Source of the DNA: Moraxella oculi
GTDB lineage: Bacteria > Pseudomonadota > Gammaproteobacteria > Pseudomonadales > Moraxellaceae
Length of the DNA stretch: 64,000 nt
Assembly (NCBI RefSeq): GCF_023336735.1
Contig: NZ_JAMBAQ010000002.1
Span: forward strand, 153,285 to 217,284
Direction: 5' to 3'
Position 1 is the first letter of the stretch; each line of letters starts with the position of its first letter. The notes below the pieces were generated by a model that did no database searches, was not told the DNA's origin, and saw only the letters and a list, made by a program, of their open reading frames with translations. Positions 27,889-36,817 of the stretch are shown here, piece after piece. The position numbers and the translations under genes are program-made.

Positions 27889-30813
27889 ATGAAAAGCAAG
27901 TGTCTAAGACGAACACTGCTAACAATTGCGGTTGCCGGCATGATGTCGCACACGGATGCCAACTCTGCTGTTAATATGACCAATACCAATATATCTAAAG
28001 CAACAATCAATCAGTCTAAAGGCAACGCATTCGATTCTACCATAGGTCATCAAGTTTGGTTTGATTCACAAGACAGTAACAAGACAAGTATCAACCAGCA
28101 TGGCTTCACCTCCCAGCCAAGTGTGCCGTCTTTAAAAGATGAACAAAAAAACACCGAAACTAAGTCTGCTGCACCCTCCAACACACAACCCAAACAAGAG
28201 CCATTTATTGTTTCGGACATTAATCGACATAGGCAGGCGTGGTTTGATCATCTGGCCGATAAAGTCGTGGTTGATTATCCAAAAAAGGACAGTTTGGAGG
28301 CTGAACTGGACAGACGCATCTCATGGGACAAACAACAAAATACCAGCCCAGAGCGTCGAGCATTGGCAGAGGAGGATAAAAGCCAGGATCGCACCCATGT
28401 TCGTCGCGAATTTGTCAAAAGTACGCTGGGTGACATGGCTGATGACATCAGTGATATTGAGCTTGAAGCACTGTTTGGTGGCACTGAATATTTGGCGAGT
28501 CTTGCAACAAGGTCTTTTGATAGTAATAAAAATCGTCCCAGGGCGTTTGATTTCATCTTAAAAGACAGGTATCTGCGTGGTCGCCCATATCAAGTGCTGG
28601 ATGATGAAGGTAGCTACTTGCCAGATTATGACACCAAAACACATGATGAAAAAACAAAAAGAGCGTATTCTTCTTATCCAAGTGGACACACTTCTAACGG
28701 TTTTGGGCAGGCTGTTGCCATGTCTTTAATTTTTCCAGAGCGTGGCAAGGAGGCATTTGCCAGAGCGATAGAATATGGTGAGAGCCGTGTGATTGTCGGT
28801 GCTCATTTTCCCACAGATACCATGACTTCTAGGGCGGGCCGCTACTATTTTATGGCGAAAATGCTTGAGGATGATGTGCGTGCCAAAGAGCTGGCGAAGC
28901 TATCTGCATCAGTGCGTCATTTATTCGCTGATTTGTGTGGCGATGAATTGAGGTCTTGTTTAGAAAAGCTACCAAGTCAATCTTATGATGACCACAAAAA
29001 AGACAGTCACGCCATCGGATATTACCACACTTTAAAAAATGACAATCAGATTGAGCGTCTTGGTCTTGATGACTTGCCCAAAGAGGCTGGCCATCTTTTG
29101 AAATTACGCTATCCTTACCTTGATGATGATGCACACCGACAGGTGCTGGCATCTACCGCTTATCCAAAAAATAGCTTTGCTCAAATGGGCGATGTGAACA
29201 ATCCAGACAACAACTGGGGTTTGATTAACTTACCATCTGCTTACGATGGCATGGGTCATCTGTATGGTGATTTGACGACAAAAACGCCAGATGCGACGCT
29301 TGATATCGCAGGGTTTGGAGAGTATGATGCTTGGAATAATGACATCACAGGCAAAGGTAGGCTTATCCAAAATCATTCAGGCAAGCTCATTTTGACGGGA
29401 AATAATCATTTTGGCGGTGTTAGCATCAAGCAAGGCGAGATGATCTTATCGGCCAACAATCAGATGTATGCCGACAGTGAGATATTTGCTGATGGTATTT
29501 TGAACATAGAGGGGGATTTTTTTGGAACGATTCTTAACCATCAAGGTGTGATCAATGTCCATGCCAATCAAAAAAATGTGACGATTGATGACATTGCGAT
29601 GAATGATGGCATCTTAACCGTCAAAGGTGAGAGGGGGACTGCTCACATTAATCAATTGGATGGTCAAGGTCGGGTGCTGGTACAAGAAGGATCGGATTTT
29701 GGTAAGGTGGCGGGGTCGCTGGATTTTGTGATGGCCCCAAGTGATCAACCAGTCAGCATTCAACATCTTTTGGGCAAGCATCGCATTATGCCAACTAAGA
29801 TCAATCAAGAAATTAAAGATCAGTATTTGTTGCAGGTTCAAAGTGGCGATGGCGTGCTTCATTTAAGTGATGGTCGTGGCGACATTGACAAGGTAGAACG
29901 AGGGGCATATGCGTATCGGTTGCGTCAAGTGGACAAGGCTTGGGTATTATCACATTTGAATGATAACAATAGACCCATGGCATCATCACTCACGACATCG
30001 GCGATGAATGCAGCCGTCATTACTCCTTATTCGATGATGGATATGATGAATGCACCCGTGCGGTCAGGAATTTGGGCTTTGCACCATCGCAATGACCGCA
30101 CATTCCATCATGAGCAAGGCAGCTTTAATGATGTGAGTCAGCGTACGACACTGGGTGTGGGCATGACAGATGGGAATCTATTGATTGGTGCCTTGGCAAG
30201 CAAAAGTCATGGTACGGTCAAGACAGATGTTGATCGTGGGTATGTGACGACAGGTGTGTCAGCCTATGTCAACAAACAACTGGTGGGCGGAGCGACTGTC
30301 CTGGGTGCTTTGGCTCATCAATACACAAAACAAGCCATAGATAATGTGTCTGTGCAGAATGTGAAACATCGTGCTTGGGGTGCATCGCTGGGTATGACCA
30401 AATTGATGCCCATCAACGATTATCACATCAAGCCTTTTGTTGCCATCATTCATCTAAATGCTGATGGCAAAGACGCACAGGTGCAAGGCTCAACCATTGA
30501 CTTTGAGCGTGCGACACTGACGGCAGTGAATGTTGGAGCCAGCATTTCCAAGTCCATGCGTATGATCAAACCTTATGCGACCATGCAATTAGGATATGTC
30601 CGTCAGAAAAATGACTTAATCATCAATGATGCCATCAATCAGCACAAATCACGCTGGTCAAGTGATTTGTCAGGTGTGGCAGGATTGGTAGCACTGGGGG
30701 TTGAGGCCAGTGCAAGTGAGTATTCTGGGTTGTCGCTGGAAGTGGCAAAAACATTCCATGAACACATTGATAACCCAGCCAGTGCCAAACTCATGCTTAA
30801 TTATCGTTTTTAG
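27889..30813 (+). CDS. Autotransporter with PAP2/class A acid phosphatase passenger
   Basis: Large surface protein of 974 residues. After an N-terminal export region and a Ser/Asn-rich stretch, residues about 100-330 form a phosphatase of the PAP2/class A acid phosphatase superfamily. All three motifs are seen: K-x6-RP (KDRYLRGRP, from residue 225), PSGH (residue 264) and SR-x5-H-x3-D (SRVIVGAHFPTD, from residue 299). Residues about 480-560 are a beta-helical passenger segment (GKLILTGNNHFGG, QGEMILSANN). The last 270 residues are an autotransporter barrel ending in LNYRF. The start at 27889 is set by GGAG at 27877. Phosphatase activity and surface display are inferred. Confidence 0.85.
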   Translation: MKSKCLRRTLLTIAVAGMMSHTDANSAVNMTNTNISKATINQSKGNAFDSTIGHQVWFDSQDSNKTSINQHGFTSQPSVPSLKDEQKNTETKSAAPSNTQPKQEPFIVSDINRHRQAWFDHLADKVVVDYPKKDSLEAELDRRISWDKQQNTSPERRALAEEDKSQDRTHVRREFVKSTLGDMADDISDIELEALFGGTEYLASLATRSFDSNKNRPRAFDFILKDRYLRGRPYQVLDDEGSYLPDYDTKTHDEKTKRAYSSYPSGHTSNGFGQAVAMSLIFPERGKEAFARAIEYGESRVIVGAHFPTDTMTSRAGRYYFMAKMLEDDVRAKELAKLSASVRHLFADLCGDELRSCLEKLPSQSYDDHKKDSHAIGYYHTLKNDNQIERLGLDDLPKEAGHLLKLRYPYLDDDAHRQVLASTAYPKNSFAQMGDVNNPDNNWGLINLPSAYDGMGHLYGDLTTKTPDATLDIAGFGEYDAWNNDITGKGRLIQNHSGKLILTGNNHFGGVSIKQGEMILSANNQMYADSEIFADGILNIEGDFFGTILNHQGVINVHANQKNVTIDDIAMNDGILTVKGERGTAHINQLDGQGRVLVQEGSDFGKVAGSLDFVMAPSDQPVSIQHLLGKHRIMPTKINQEIKDQYLLQVQSGDGVLHLSDGRGDIDKVERGAYAYRLRQVDKAWVLSHLNDNNRPMASSLTTSAMNAAVITPYSMMDMMNAPVRSGIWALHHRNDRTFHHEQGSFNDVSQRTTLGVGMTDGNLLIGALASKSHGTVKTDVDRGYVTTGVSAYVNKQLVGGATVLGALAHQYTKQAIDNVSVQNVKHRAWGASLGMTKLMPINDYHIKPFVAIIHLNADGKDAQVQGSTIDFERATLTAVNVGASISKSMRMIKPYATMQLGYVRQKNDLIINDAINQHKSRWSSDLSGVAGLVALGVEASASEYSGLSLEVAKTFHEHIDNPASAKLMLNYRF

Positions 30814-30870
30814 TTTTAATGAACTGATTTTGAACATTTAATTAATTTGGTCAAATGATGACATGATTGA

Positions 30871-30902
30871 TGAAAAGCTCGATGACATGTCGAGTTTTTT
30901 TA
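30871..30902 (+). terminator. Terminator after the autotransporter
   Basis: CTCGA and TCGAG around a 7-base loop, flanked by A- and T-tracts with a seven-T run. The stem is short but well placed. Confidence 0.65.
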
Positions 30903-31072
30903 AACGAATTGGTACACCCAACAGAACATCAGGCATTTGTTCTATACAAAAAATGAATGGCTGCACAAAAATGCTCAGTACTTGCTTGAAAAATCCCTAA
31001 AAAATCGCCATACTAGTCAAAAATGTGTTTATTCTTTATCTTAAAATTCAAGGCGATAATAAGGATGATTTT

Positions 31073-31510
31073 ATGGCAGATCTTAGTGTTGATATTTCTT
31101 GGTTAAAAAATGAGGCTATTAACTTCAAAGCGACCAGTGGTTCAGGGCATGAAGTCATGATGGACTCAGACCAAGTTTTAGGCTCAAAACCAATGGAGTT
31201 GATTTTGATGGGTTTGGGTGGCTGTGCCAGTTATGATGTCGTGAGTATTCTAAAAAAATCTCGCCAAGCGATTAAGGATGTCCGTTGTGAAGTATCTGCC
31301 AAGCGTGCTGATGCCACACCTGCAGTATTTACTGACATTCATCTACACTTTGTTGTCATTGGAACTGATATCAAAGAATCTCAGGTTGCCAGAGCGATTG
31401 AGTTATCTGCAACAAAGTACTGCTCTGCCTCAAAGATGCTCGCTGATGGTGGTGTGAATATCACTCATGATTATGAAATCATTGAAAGCGATAATGGCAA
31501 GGTGAAATGA
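31073..31510 (+). CDS. OsmC family protein
   Basis: Member of the OsmC/Ohr fold family (thiol peroxidase-like). Visible are GSKPMELILMGLGGCASYDV with the first conserved Cys and LSATKYCSASKML with the second, plus the Arg/Glu framework of YhfA-type members. The start at 31073 (MADLSVDISW) with AAGGA upstream gives 145 residues. The stop overlaps the MAPEG gene start (ATGA), so the two are translationally coupled. Whether it reduces hydroperoxides is not shown. Confidence 0.88.
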   Translation: MADLSVDISWLKNEAINFKATSGSGHEVMMDSDQVLGSKPMELILMGLGGCASYDVVSILKKSRQAIKDVRCEVSAKRADATPAVFTDIHLHFVVIGTDIKESQVARAIELSATKYCSASKMLADGGVNITHDYEIIESDNGKVK

Positions 31511-31941
31511 TGGATGCGATCATGATGTTTGTGGTGAATTTTTCTCCCAAAATTTCAGTGGCGATACAGGCGATGTTGGCGGCGTGTCTTTTGCCATTCG
31601 TCTTTGCATTGCTTGCAAAAATAACAGGGGGATTTCGCCTTGTGGACAATGCCAATCCACGGGAGTTTTTGGCAAAAACAACGGGCTTGGCAGCAAGGCT
31701 AAACTCTGCCCAAACCAACAGCTTTGAAGGCTTGCCGATGTTTTTGGCGGCCGTTTTGGTAGCGATGTATTGCTTTGTACCACAAAATGTCATTAATGCC
31801 TTAGCATGGTTGTATGTGTTTTTACGCATGGGTTATGGCATGGCGTATGCGTTTAATTTATCATTGCTACGCTCAGTATTGTGGTTTCTTGGAATGTCGT
31901 GTTGCTTGGCACTATTCTATTTTGCAATGGTCATGATCTGA
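31507..31941 (+). CDS. MAPEG family membrane protein
   Basis: Four-helix inner-membrane protein of the MAPEG family, eukaryotic members of which handle glutathione and eicosanoids. Its 144 residues include the family-like segment DNANPREFLAKTTGLAARLNSAQTNSFEGLPMF. It follows osmC with overlapping stop/start codons. Its last 80 bases are part of the 91-bp direct repeat that also occurs at 35022-35112, so this 3' end is a recombination junction. The function in bacteria is unclear. Confidence 0.85.
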   Translation: MMDAIMMFVVNFSPKISVAIQAMLAACLLPFVFALLAKITGGFRLVDNANPREFLAKTTGLAARLNSAQTNSFEGLPMFLAAVLVAMYCFVPQNVINALAWLYVFLRMGYGMAYAFNLSLLRSVLWFLGMSCCLALFYFAMVMI

Positions 31942-31952
31942 TGCCAAAAAGT
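31862..31952 (+). repeat. 91-bp direct repeat, left copy
   Basis: Identical to 35022-35112. It covers the last 80 bases of the MAPEG gene and the first 12 bases of the following open frame (overlapping stop TGA and start ATG). It forms the left boundary of the inserted AT-rich block. Confidence 0.95.
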
Positions 31953-32292
31953 TTGGTGGCTAATATTATTGTAAAAAATAATTTACACCCAAAGGGTAAT
32001 GTTAAAAGCACTATTGATAGAATTCATACCTTGGTTGGTTCTGGTGCAATAAACAGAATCAATCACTTACAATCGAAATATTTGCACAATCATTTAATTG
32101 ATTTTTTTTGACAAAGAGTTCTCGCTATATGATCTTCTTGACTTGCTGAATTTTCATGATGTTCAGGTGGTGCATATTAATGAGATGAGTGGATATCACT
32201 GTTATAGAGCAATCATCAATCAAGCATTAAGCAAAAACTTTGTGAGAGTAAATCCTTTTTATAATAAGATGACCCTAGATCCTTTTTGTTAA
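31941..32292 (+). pseudogene. Unknown gene frameshifted at a T8 tract
   Basis: The ATG overlaps the MAPEG stop (TGATG). The frame reads MPKSLVANIIVKNNLHPKGN onwards for 56 codons and stops at 32111 just after a run of eight T (32102-32109). The +1 frame then continues (DKEFSLYDLLDLLNFHDVQV) to a stop at 32292 without a good ribosome-binding site. Joined, it would make about 116 residues. I do not recognise a family. It is either a broken gene or, less likely, phase-variable through the T8 tract. Composition is AT-rich like the rest of the insert. Confidence 0.55.
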
Positions 32293-32314
32293 TCAATAAT
32301 AAGGCTTTAGAACT

Positions 32315-33508
32315 ATGGATGGCAAATTTAATAAATCAGTGAATAATATCTGTGGCAGCATGTTGCTATCGAGTTTGGCATCTTCCCTCTATCTGGTTGT
32401 ATTGCCACTATATGTTTATCATCTTACCAATAGTGCCATTTCTACAGCACTTCAGGTAACCATCTCTGCGGCAGGTAGTCTGCTCGCTTGTTTCTTTGTT
32501 AATAATTTTAATATATTTAAAAGTGATAAATTGCACATTGTGGCCATTAATGTTACTTTAAGTATTTTGTTATGCTTACCATATTTTTTTAATGATTCAG
32601 CCATGATTTATGCGTTGTATGCCATAAGTTTTGTTGGAACATTTTTATCAACTTGTTCAAGTGGCTATATTGAGAGTTTGATTTCATTTTTATCAGAATC
32701 AACACACAGTCTAAATAGACAAACCATCATAGGAAAAACAAAGGTTTTTGCAGGCATGGGTTCAGCGTTAGGGTTTTTTATAGGCGGTGCTATTTTAAGT
32801 GTTTTAAATCATCGTGTTGTATTTTTTATTGGCGGTGTTTTATTTGTCCTATCTGCTATTTTTATGTATTTGACTCCTATCGATGATATCAAACAAAGAA
32901 GTAATTCTATCAAAAAAGCGGTTTATAAAATTTTATTCTCAAAAAATATCTTCTATTTGAGTACAGCTCATGCCATATCCGCAGTCAGCTTATTTATTTA
33001 TAACGGGACTTTTATATATGTATTAAAGGATATTTATAAGGTCGATGATATTTATGTTTCTTTTTATTTTTTTAGTCTGATGTTGGCAACGGTTTTTGGT
33101 TCGTTGCTTATGGTGAAAGTATCCAGACATAAAGAGTTGCCTGTCCGTATTGCCCCGCATCTGCGTATATTTTATGCTTTATTTTTCTTGGTAACCGCAT
33201 TCTCTTCAGGATATTGGTATTTTTTAATATCTGTATTTGTTCTTAACTTTATTCATGCGTTTTCAATTCCGTTTTGGCAGGATTGCTTTCAAAAATATTC
33301 CCCTTCATCAGAATGGCGGGTAATCGGAACAAGCAGAAAAACATTGGTGGCTATTTCTGGCATCATTGGAAGCATGTTAGGTGGATATTTGATTGGAAAA
33401 TACAATATTATGCTTACCTATACTGTTGCGGCATTGCTGTCTTTTGTATCTGGTGTTTTATTAATGGTTTTTATTAGACGGTCTCATGAAATTAAAAGAA
33501 GCGTATGA
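32315..33508 (+). CDS. MFS transporter
   Basis: Polytopic membrane protein of 397 residues with about 12 hydrophobic segments in two halves separated by a charged loop (TPIDDIKQRSNSIKKAVYKI), the layout of the major facilitator superfamily. It is far more AT-rich than the flanking core genes. It overlaps the following flavoprotein gene by 23 bases and is thus likely to have been cotranscribed with it. The substrate is unknown; the neighbour suggests an organic acid or a siderophore-like metabolite, which is inference. It is the only intact gene in the insert. Confidence 0.8.
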   Translation: MDGKFNKSVNNICGSMLLSSLASSLYLVVLPLYVYHLTNSAISTALQVTISAAGSLLACFFVNNFNIFKSDKLHIVAINVTLSILLCLPYFFNDSAMIYALYAISFVGTFLSTCSSGYIESLISFLSESTHSLNRQTIIGKTKVFAGMGSALGFFIGGAILSVLNHRVVFFIGGVLFVLSAIFMYLTPIDDIKQRSNSIKKAVYKILFSKNIFYLSTAHAISAVSLFIYNGTFIYVLKDIYKVDDIYVSFYFFSLMLATVFGSLLMVKVSRHKELPVRIAPHLRIFYALFFLVTAFSSGYWYFLISVFVLNFIHAFSIPFWQDCFQKYSPSSEWRVIGTSRKTLVAISGIIGSMLGGYLIGKYNIMLTYTVAALLSFVSGVLLMVFIRRSHEIKRSV

Positions 33509-34955
33509 TGTTGTTGTGGGTGCTGGCAATGCTGGTCTTTGTTCAGCCATATCAGCTGCCCAGAAAGGAAAGCGTGTTTTGGTCATTGAAAAAGCTCCAA
33601 GAATTTATAGAGGGGGTAATAGTTCATTAACAATGAATTTTAGATTTCCTCACAATAATTTTGAAGAGTTATTAAGCTTGATTGATGATGGTGATAGAAA
33701 TTTAGAGGTAGAGAAGGTTTTAAGATAAAGCTACATGCCGTATACGAAGGATGATTTTCTTCATGACTTAAGATCCACTTCCAATAATCAAGGAGTTTTG
33801 GATCTTCAAGAAACACTTGTTGATAAATCTTTTGAAACTATTTTATGGATGAGAGACTTGGGGCATAAATGGACATATAAAGATTTTGGTAATATATTTA
33901 AAAGAAGCATACCTCTTAAGATTAAAGGTTCGGGTAAATCTTTACAAGAAAGAAACTTTAATATTGCCGAGAGTTTGAGTGTAGATGTAATGTATTGCAC
34001 CTCTCTTTATGACTTTGTAATGGTTGATAATTGTGTTAAAGAGCTGATTTTAACTAAGGATAATGGAGAATCATTTGGCTTGCCTACTAATTCATTGATA
34101 TTGGCACTGGGAGGTTATGAAGCTAATCCATATTTTAGGCAAAAATTTTTAGGAGAGTCCTGGGAAAATGTTGGCATCAGGGGTGTTCCTTTTAATACTG
34201 GAGATTGGTTTTTCCCTGCAATCAAAAACAATATTCAACTTTATGGGGATTATTCGGAATTTGGTTGCCATGCGACACCTCAAAGCTCATATCTTCCTGA
34301 TTATTTATTGCCAGGAGAAAATATTAAAAGTCAAAACCAATCGAGGTATCAGTTTAATCTAGGAATAACAATTAATCATGATGGTAAGCGTTTTTTTGAT
34401 GAGGGTGAGAGTATGCCAAACTTTTTATATACAAAAGTTGGGCGTATGATTAATAAGCAGATTAATAATATGGCTTTTCAGATATTTGATAGAAAAACCG
34501 TTGGTTTTTTATCCCAATCGTATTTTTCTGATGAGAATTTATTTAGTTCAAATTCATTGCGAGTTATTTGTGAAAAGTTTGGTATAAATCATCGCAATCT
34601 GCATGATACGATAGAAAGCTATAATCGCAATTGTGTCGACAATGTCATTTGTGATTTTAGTTACTTGGATGGTAATAAATCTGTGGATTGTTTTGGCGTC
34701 CCTAAATCTAACCGGGCCCAAAAAATTGATACTCCGCCTTACTACATTGCACCAGTGAAAGCAGGTGTGACATTTACTTATGGGGGTTTGAAAGTGAGGC
34801 CTGATGCAAGAGTATACAGAACAAATGGTGAATGTATTGATAATATGTTTGCTTGCGGTGAAATCGTGGGCGGTGTTCATTATGGAAATTATGCTGGTGG
34901 TACTGGATTGATGCTTGGTGCGGTATTTGGAAGGATAGCAGGAGAGAATGCTTAA
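33486..34955 (+). pseudogene. FAD-dependent dehydrogenase (fumarate reductase/TcuA-like), interrupted by one stop
   Basis: The first part has the FAD Rossmann motif (VVVGAGNAGLCSAISAAQKG, then VLVIEKAP). The frame stops at TAA (33726-33728) after EVEKVLR and continues in the same frame as SYMPYTKDDFLHDLRSTSNN to the end at 34955. The remainder shows LILALGGYEANPYFR and the C-terminal GGLKVRPDARVYR, FACGEIVGGVHYGNYAGGTG typical of flavoprotein subunits such as tricarballylate dehydrogenase. A single nonsense codon thus splits an otherwise complete gene of about 489 codons. It is probably inactive unless the stop is suppressed or is a sequencing error. Confidence 0.8.
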
Positions 34956-34969
34956 GCTTTAATTAAAAT

Positions 34970-35103
34970 GGTATTTGTTACTGCCTTGGTTGTATTGTTT
35001 TTAGCAGTGCATTTGATCTACCATTGCTACGCTCAGTATTGTGGTTTCTTGGAATGTCGTGTTGCTTGGCACTATTCTATTTTGCAATGGTCATGATCTG
35101 ATG
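34970..35103 (+). pseudogene. Remnant of a MAPEG gene 3' end
   Basis: Upstream of the right direct repeat the sequence still aligns, with mismatches and deletions, to the middle of the MAPEG gene (for example GGTTGTAT, TGTTTTT and GCATTTGATCTACCATTG against GCGTTTAATTTATCATTG). It looks like the recipient's own gene copy left behind after the insert arrived. Confidence 0.55.
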
Positions 35104-35112
35104 CCAAAAAGT
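35022..35112 (+). repeat. 91-bp direct repeat, right copy
   Basis: Exact second copy of 31862-31952, here without the rest of the MAPEG gene. After it the frame MPKSIVG stops at once, so no gene is expressed from it. Confidence 0.95.
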
Positions 35113-35126
35113 ATTGTTGGGTAATC

Positions 35127-35852
35127 TTAATTGTCGTGTTGAAAATATCGTTTAAGTCCTTTGAGTAATAACCCTGACTCCGTACTCAAGCTGTTGTTAA
35201 ACTGTGCATTCAGCATGTCAGCACCACCTCCTGTTAGTGTGATGGTAAAATCAGGATGATCCACCATGATGGCACGCACCGCCCCAACGATACCAAATAG
35301 CACACCATGATTAACCGCATCAAAAGTAGTCTGTCCAAGCCTGGTACTATCAAATCGCCCAACTTTCACTGCAATCTGTTGAGTACCTGCATATAAAGCA
35401 TGGCGTTGCATATAGACATTGGGCAATATATAACCACCCAAATGCACCCCATGCTCTATCAAGTCAATCGTCAAGGCTGTACCACAGCCAACCACACACT
35501 GTTTTTTAGTGTCGTCTACCACGCCAAGCATTTGTAGCCATCGATCCACACCAAGCTGTGCTGGATCGTAATGACTTTTGAGAAGTTGATGGTTGGCATT
35601 GACCTTAGCAAACTCAAACGGTACATCAAAGCTTTGTAGAGTTTGGGTGATGGTGGTGTTGATGTTATCGCCAAGCACGCTGGATATGCCGATAAACTCA
35701 GGCTTAAAACCAACCAGCGTGCCAAGCAGTCCGAGTAGTAGTTCATTGGGTGCTTTTAGATGTTCTTTGGCGTCATGGGCGATGATGGTGTCGTTGTTGA
35801 CGATCCAGTATTTTAAGCGAGTATTTCCTAAGTCCAGCCAGAGCTTTTTCAT
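35127..35852 (-). CDS. coaX: Type III pantothenate kinase
   Basis: Phosphorylates pantothenate in the first step of coenzyme A synthesis. The ASKHA-fold motifs are present: N-terminal LDLGNTRLKYWI, QLGVDRWLQMLG, VVGCGTALTIDLI and C-terminal LTGGGADML. Its 241 residues are typical. It lies 56 bp downstream of birA, the common birA-coaX pair, and ends just right of the direct repeat. Confidence 0.95.
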   Translation of the reverse strand: MKKLWLDLGNTRLKYWIVNNDTIIAHDAKEHLKAPNELLLGLLGTLVGFKPEFIGISSVLGDNINTTITQTLQSFDVPFEFAKVNANHQLLKSHYDPAQLGVDRWLQMLGVVDDTKKQCVVGCGTALTIDLIEHGVHLGGYILPNVYMQRHALYAGTQQIAVKVGRFDSTRLGQTTFDAVNHGVLFGIVGAVRAIMVDHPDFTITLTGGGADMLNAQFNNSLSTESGLLLKGLKRYFQHDN

Positions 35853-35908
35853 AAATTTCCTTGATAAAAGATGGGTTTAAAACGATGAATGTGGCAAATC
35901 CTGAACAA

Positions 35909-36751
35909 TCAATCCGCGACTTTTGCCATGCCTGCAAATATCGCCTGAACGCCATCGTCATCACTTAATAACAATTCACCTTGATGACCAATGCCAACAC
36001 ATTTGCCCTGTGCATTGATGTCGTTCATGTTATTTTGTATGAAGATGCGGACGATTTTACCAGTCAAAATGTGAGCGGTATTAAACTTATCAATAAACCT
36101 GTTTAAATATAAAGATTCTTGACAGCGATTGCAAATCTTAATCGCTTGAAAGAGTGCTTTTGCCATCGGAGTGTAGAGCTTTTCGGCAGAGATGTTTATA
36201 TCGGATAATTCTTTTAAGCAAGTTGCTTGGTATAGACCATCTTTTATTGTGGGTGAATGAGTGACATTTAAGCCAACGCCGATGACCACGCCAACCAAGG
36301 TGTTCTTATCCAGCCTTTTAAAGACAGGTTCAATCAAGATGCCTGCCAATTTTTTAAATGACTTTAATTTTTCGTCATAAAAACCGATGTCGTTTGCCCA
36401 CTTGACACCAATAGTGGGCAGATTATTTGTTTGACGATGCTGATTGATTGAGTGAATGACTGGTAAATTGGCAAGCTCAAATCCGACTGCAAGCGAAAGC
36501 AGTCCTGACAGTGTGTTTAGCTCGTATTTTCCTTGACCGATGGGTATGTACAGGCTTAAAAAGACATTGCCCATGCCGCTTACCCAAGTCCGACCATGTT
36601 GCCCGCGCCCTGCTGTTTGATGGTCGGCGGTATAAAGATGGGGGCTGGAGTGTTCTAGCTTACCTGTACTGACAGCCAAGATGAGCTGGGTGTTGGTACT
36701 GTCAGTTTCATCAAAATGTGTGTGGGTAAGGGGTGTGTTGAATTCGTGCAT
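35909..36751 (-). CDS. birA: Biotin--protein ligase
   Basis: Attaches biotin to the acetyl-CoA carboxylase carrier protein. Motifs: FDETDSTNTQL, GRGQHGRTWVS (biotinyl-AMP binding) and KWANDIGF with KLAGILIE. At 280 residues it begins directly with the catalytic domain, so it lacks the helix-turn-helix of bifunctional BirA and is unlikely to act as a repressor. It is first in the pair with coaX. Confidence 0.94.
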   Translation of the reverse strand: MHEFNTPLTHTHFDETDSTNTQLILAVSTGKLEHSSPHLYTADHQTAGRGQHGRTWVSGMGNVFLSLYIPIGQGKYELNTLSGLLSLAVGFELANLPVIHSINQHRQTNNLPTIGVKWANDIGFYDEKLKSFKKLAGILIEPVFKRLDKNTLVGVVIGVGLNVTHSPTIKDGLYQATCLKELSDINISAEKLYTPMAKALFQAIKICNRCQESLYLNRFIDKFNTAHILTGKIVRIFIQNNMNDINAQGKCVGIGHQGELLLSDDDGVQAIFAGMAKVAD

Positions 36752-36784
36752 GGGTTTTTGGTTTTTAAAACAATAAAAATGGGC

Positions 36785-36790
36785 TATAAT
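36785..36790 (+). promoter_or_regulatory. Putative -10 box of the TauE/SafE gene
   Basis: TATAAT 28 bases upstream of the ATG at 36818, in the divergent gap with birA. The -35 is poorly defined. Confidence 0.45.
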
Positions 36791-36817
36791 AGCATAATTT
36801 TAAATAGAGATTTTAAA

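Larger units (their letters stand above)
31953..35021 (+). mobile_element. 3.07-kb inserted block between direct repeats
   Basis: AT-rich segment carrying a frameshifted unknown gene, an MFS transporter and an interrupted flavoprotein gene, bounded by 91-bp identical repeats. No integrase, transposase or terminal inverted repeats are seen. Entry by homologous recombination of a transferred MAPEG-linked fragment is a better fit than transposition (inference). Confidence 0.7.

Noticed and set aside
36716..36817. N-terminal extension of the TauE/SafE gene
   Set aside because: It would overlap birA and the -10 box; the family N-terminus fits the Met at 36818.
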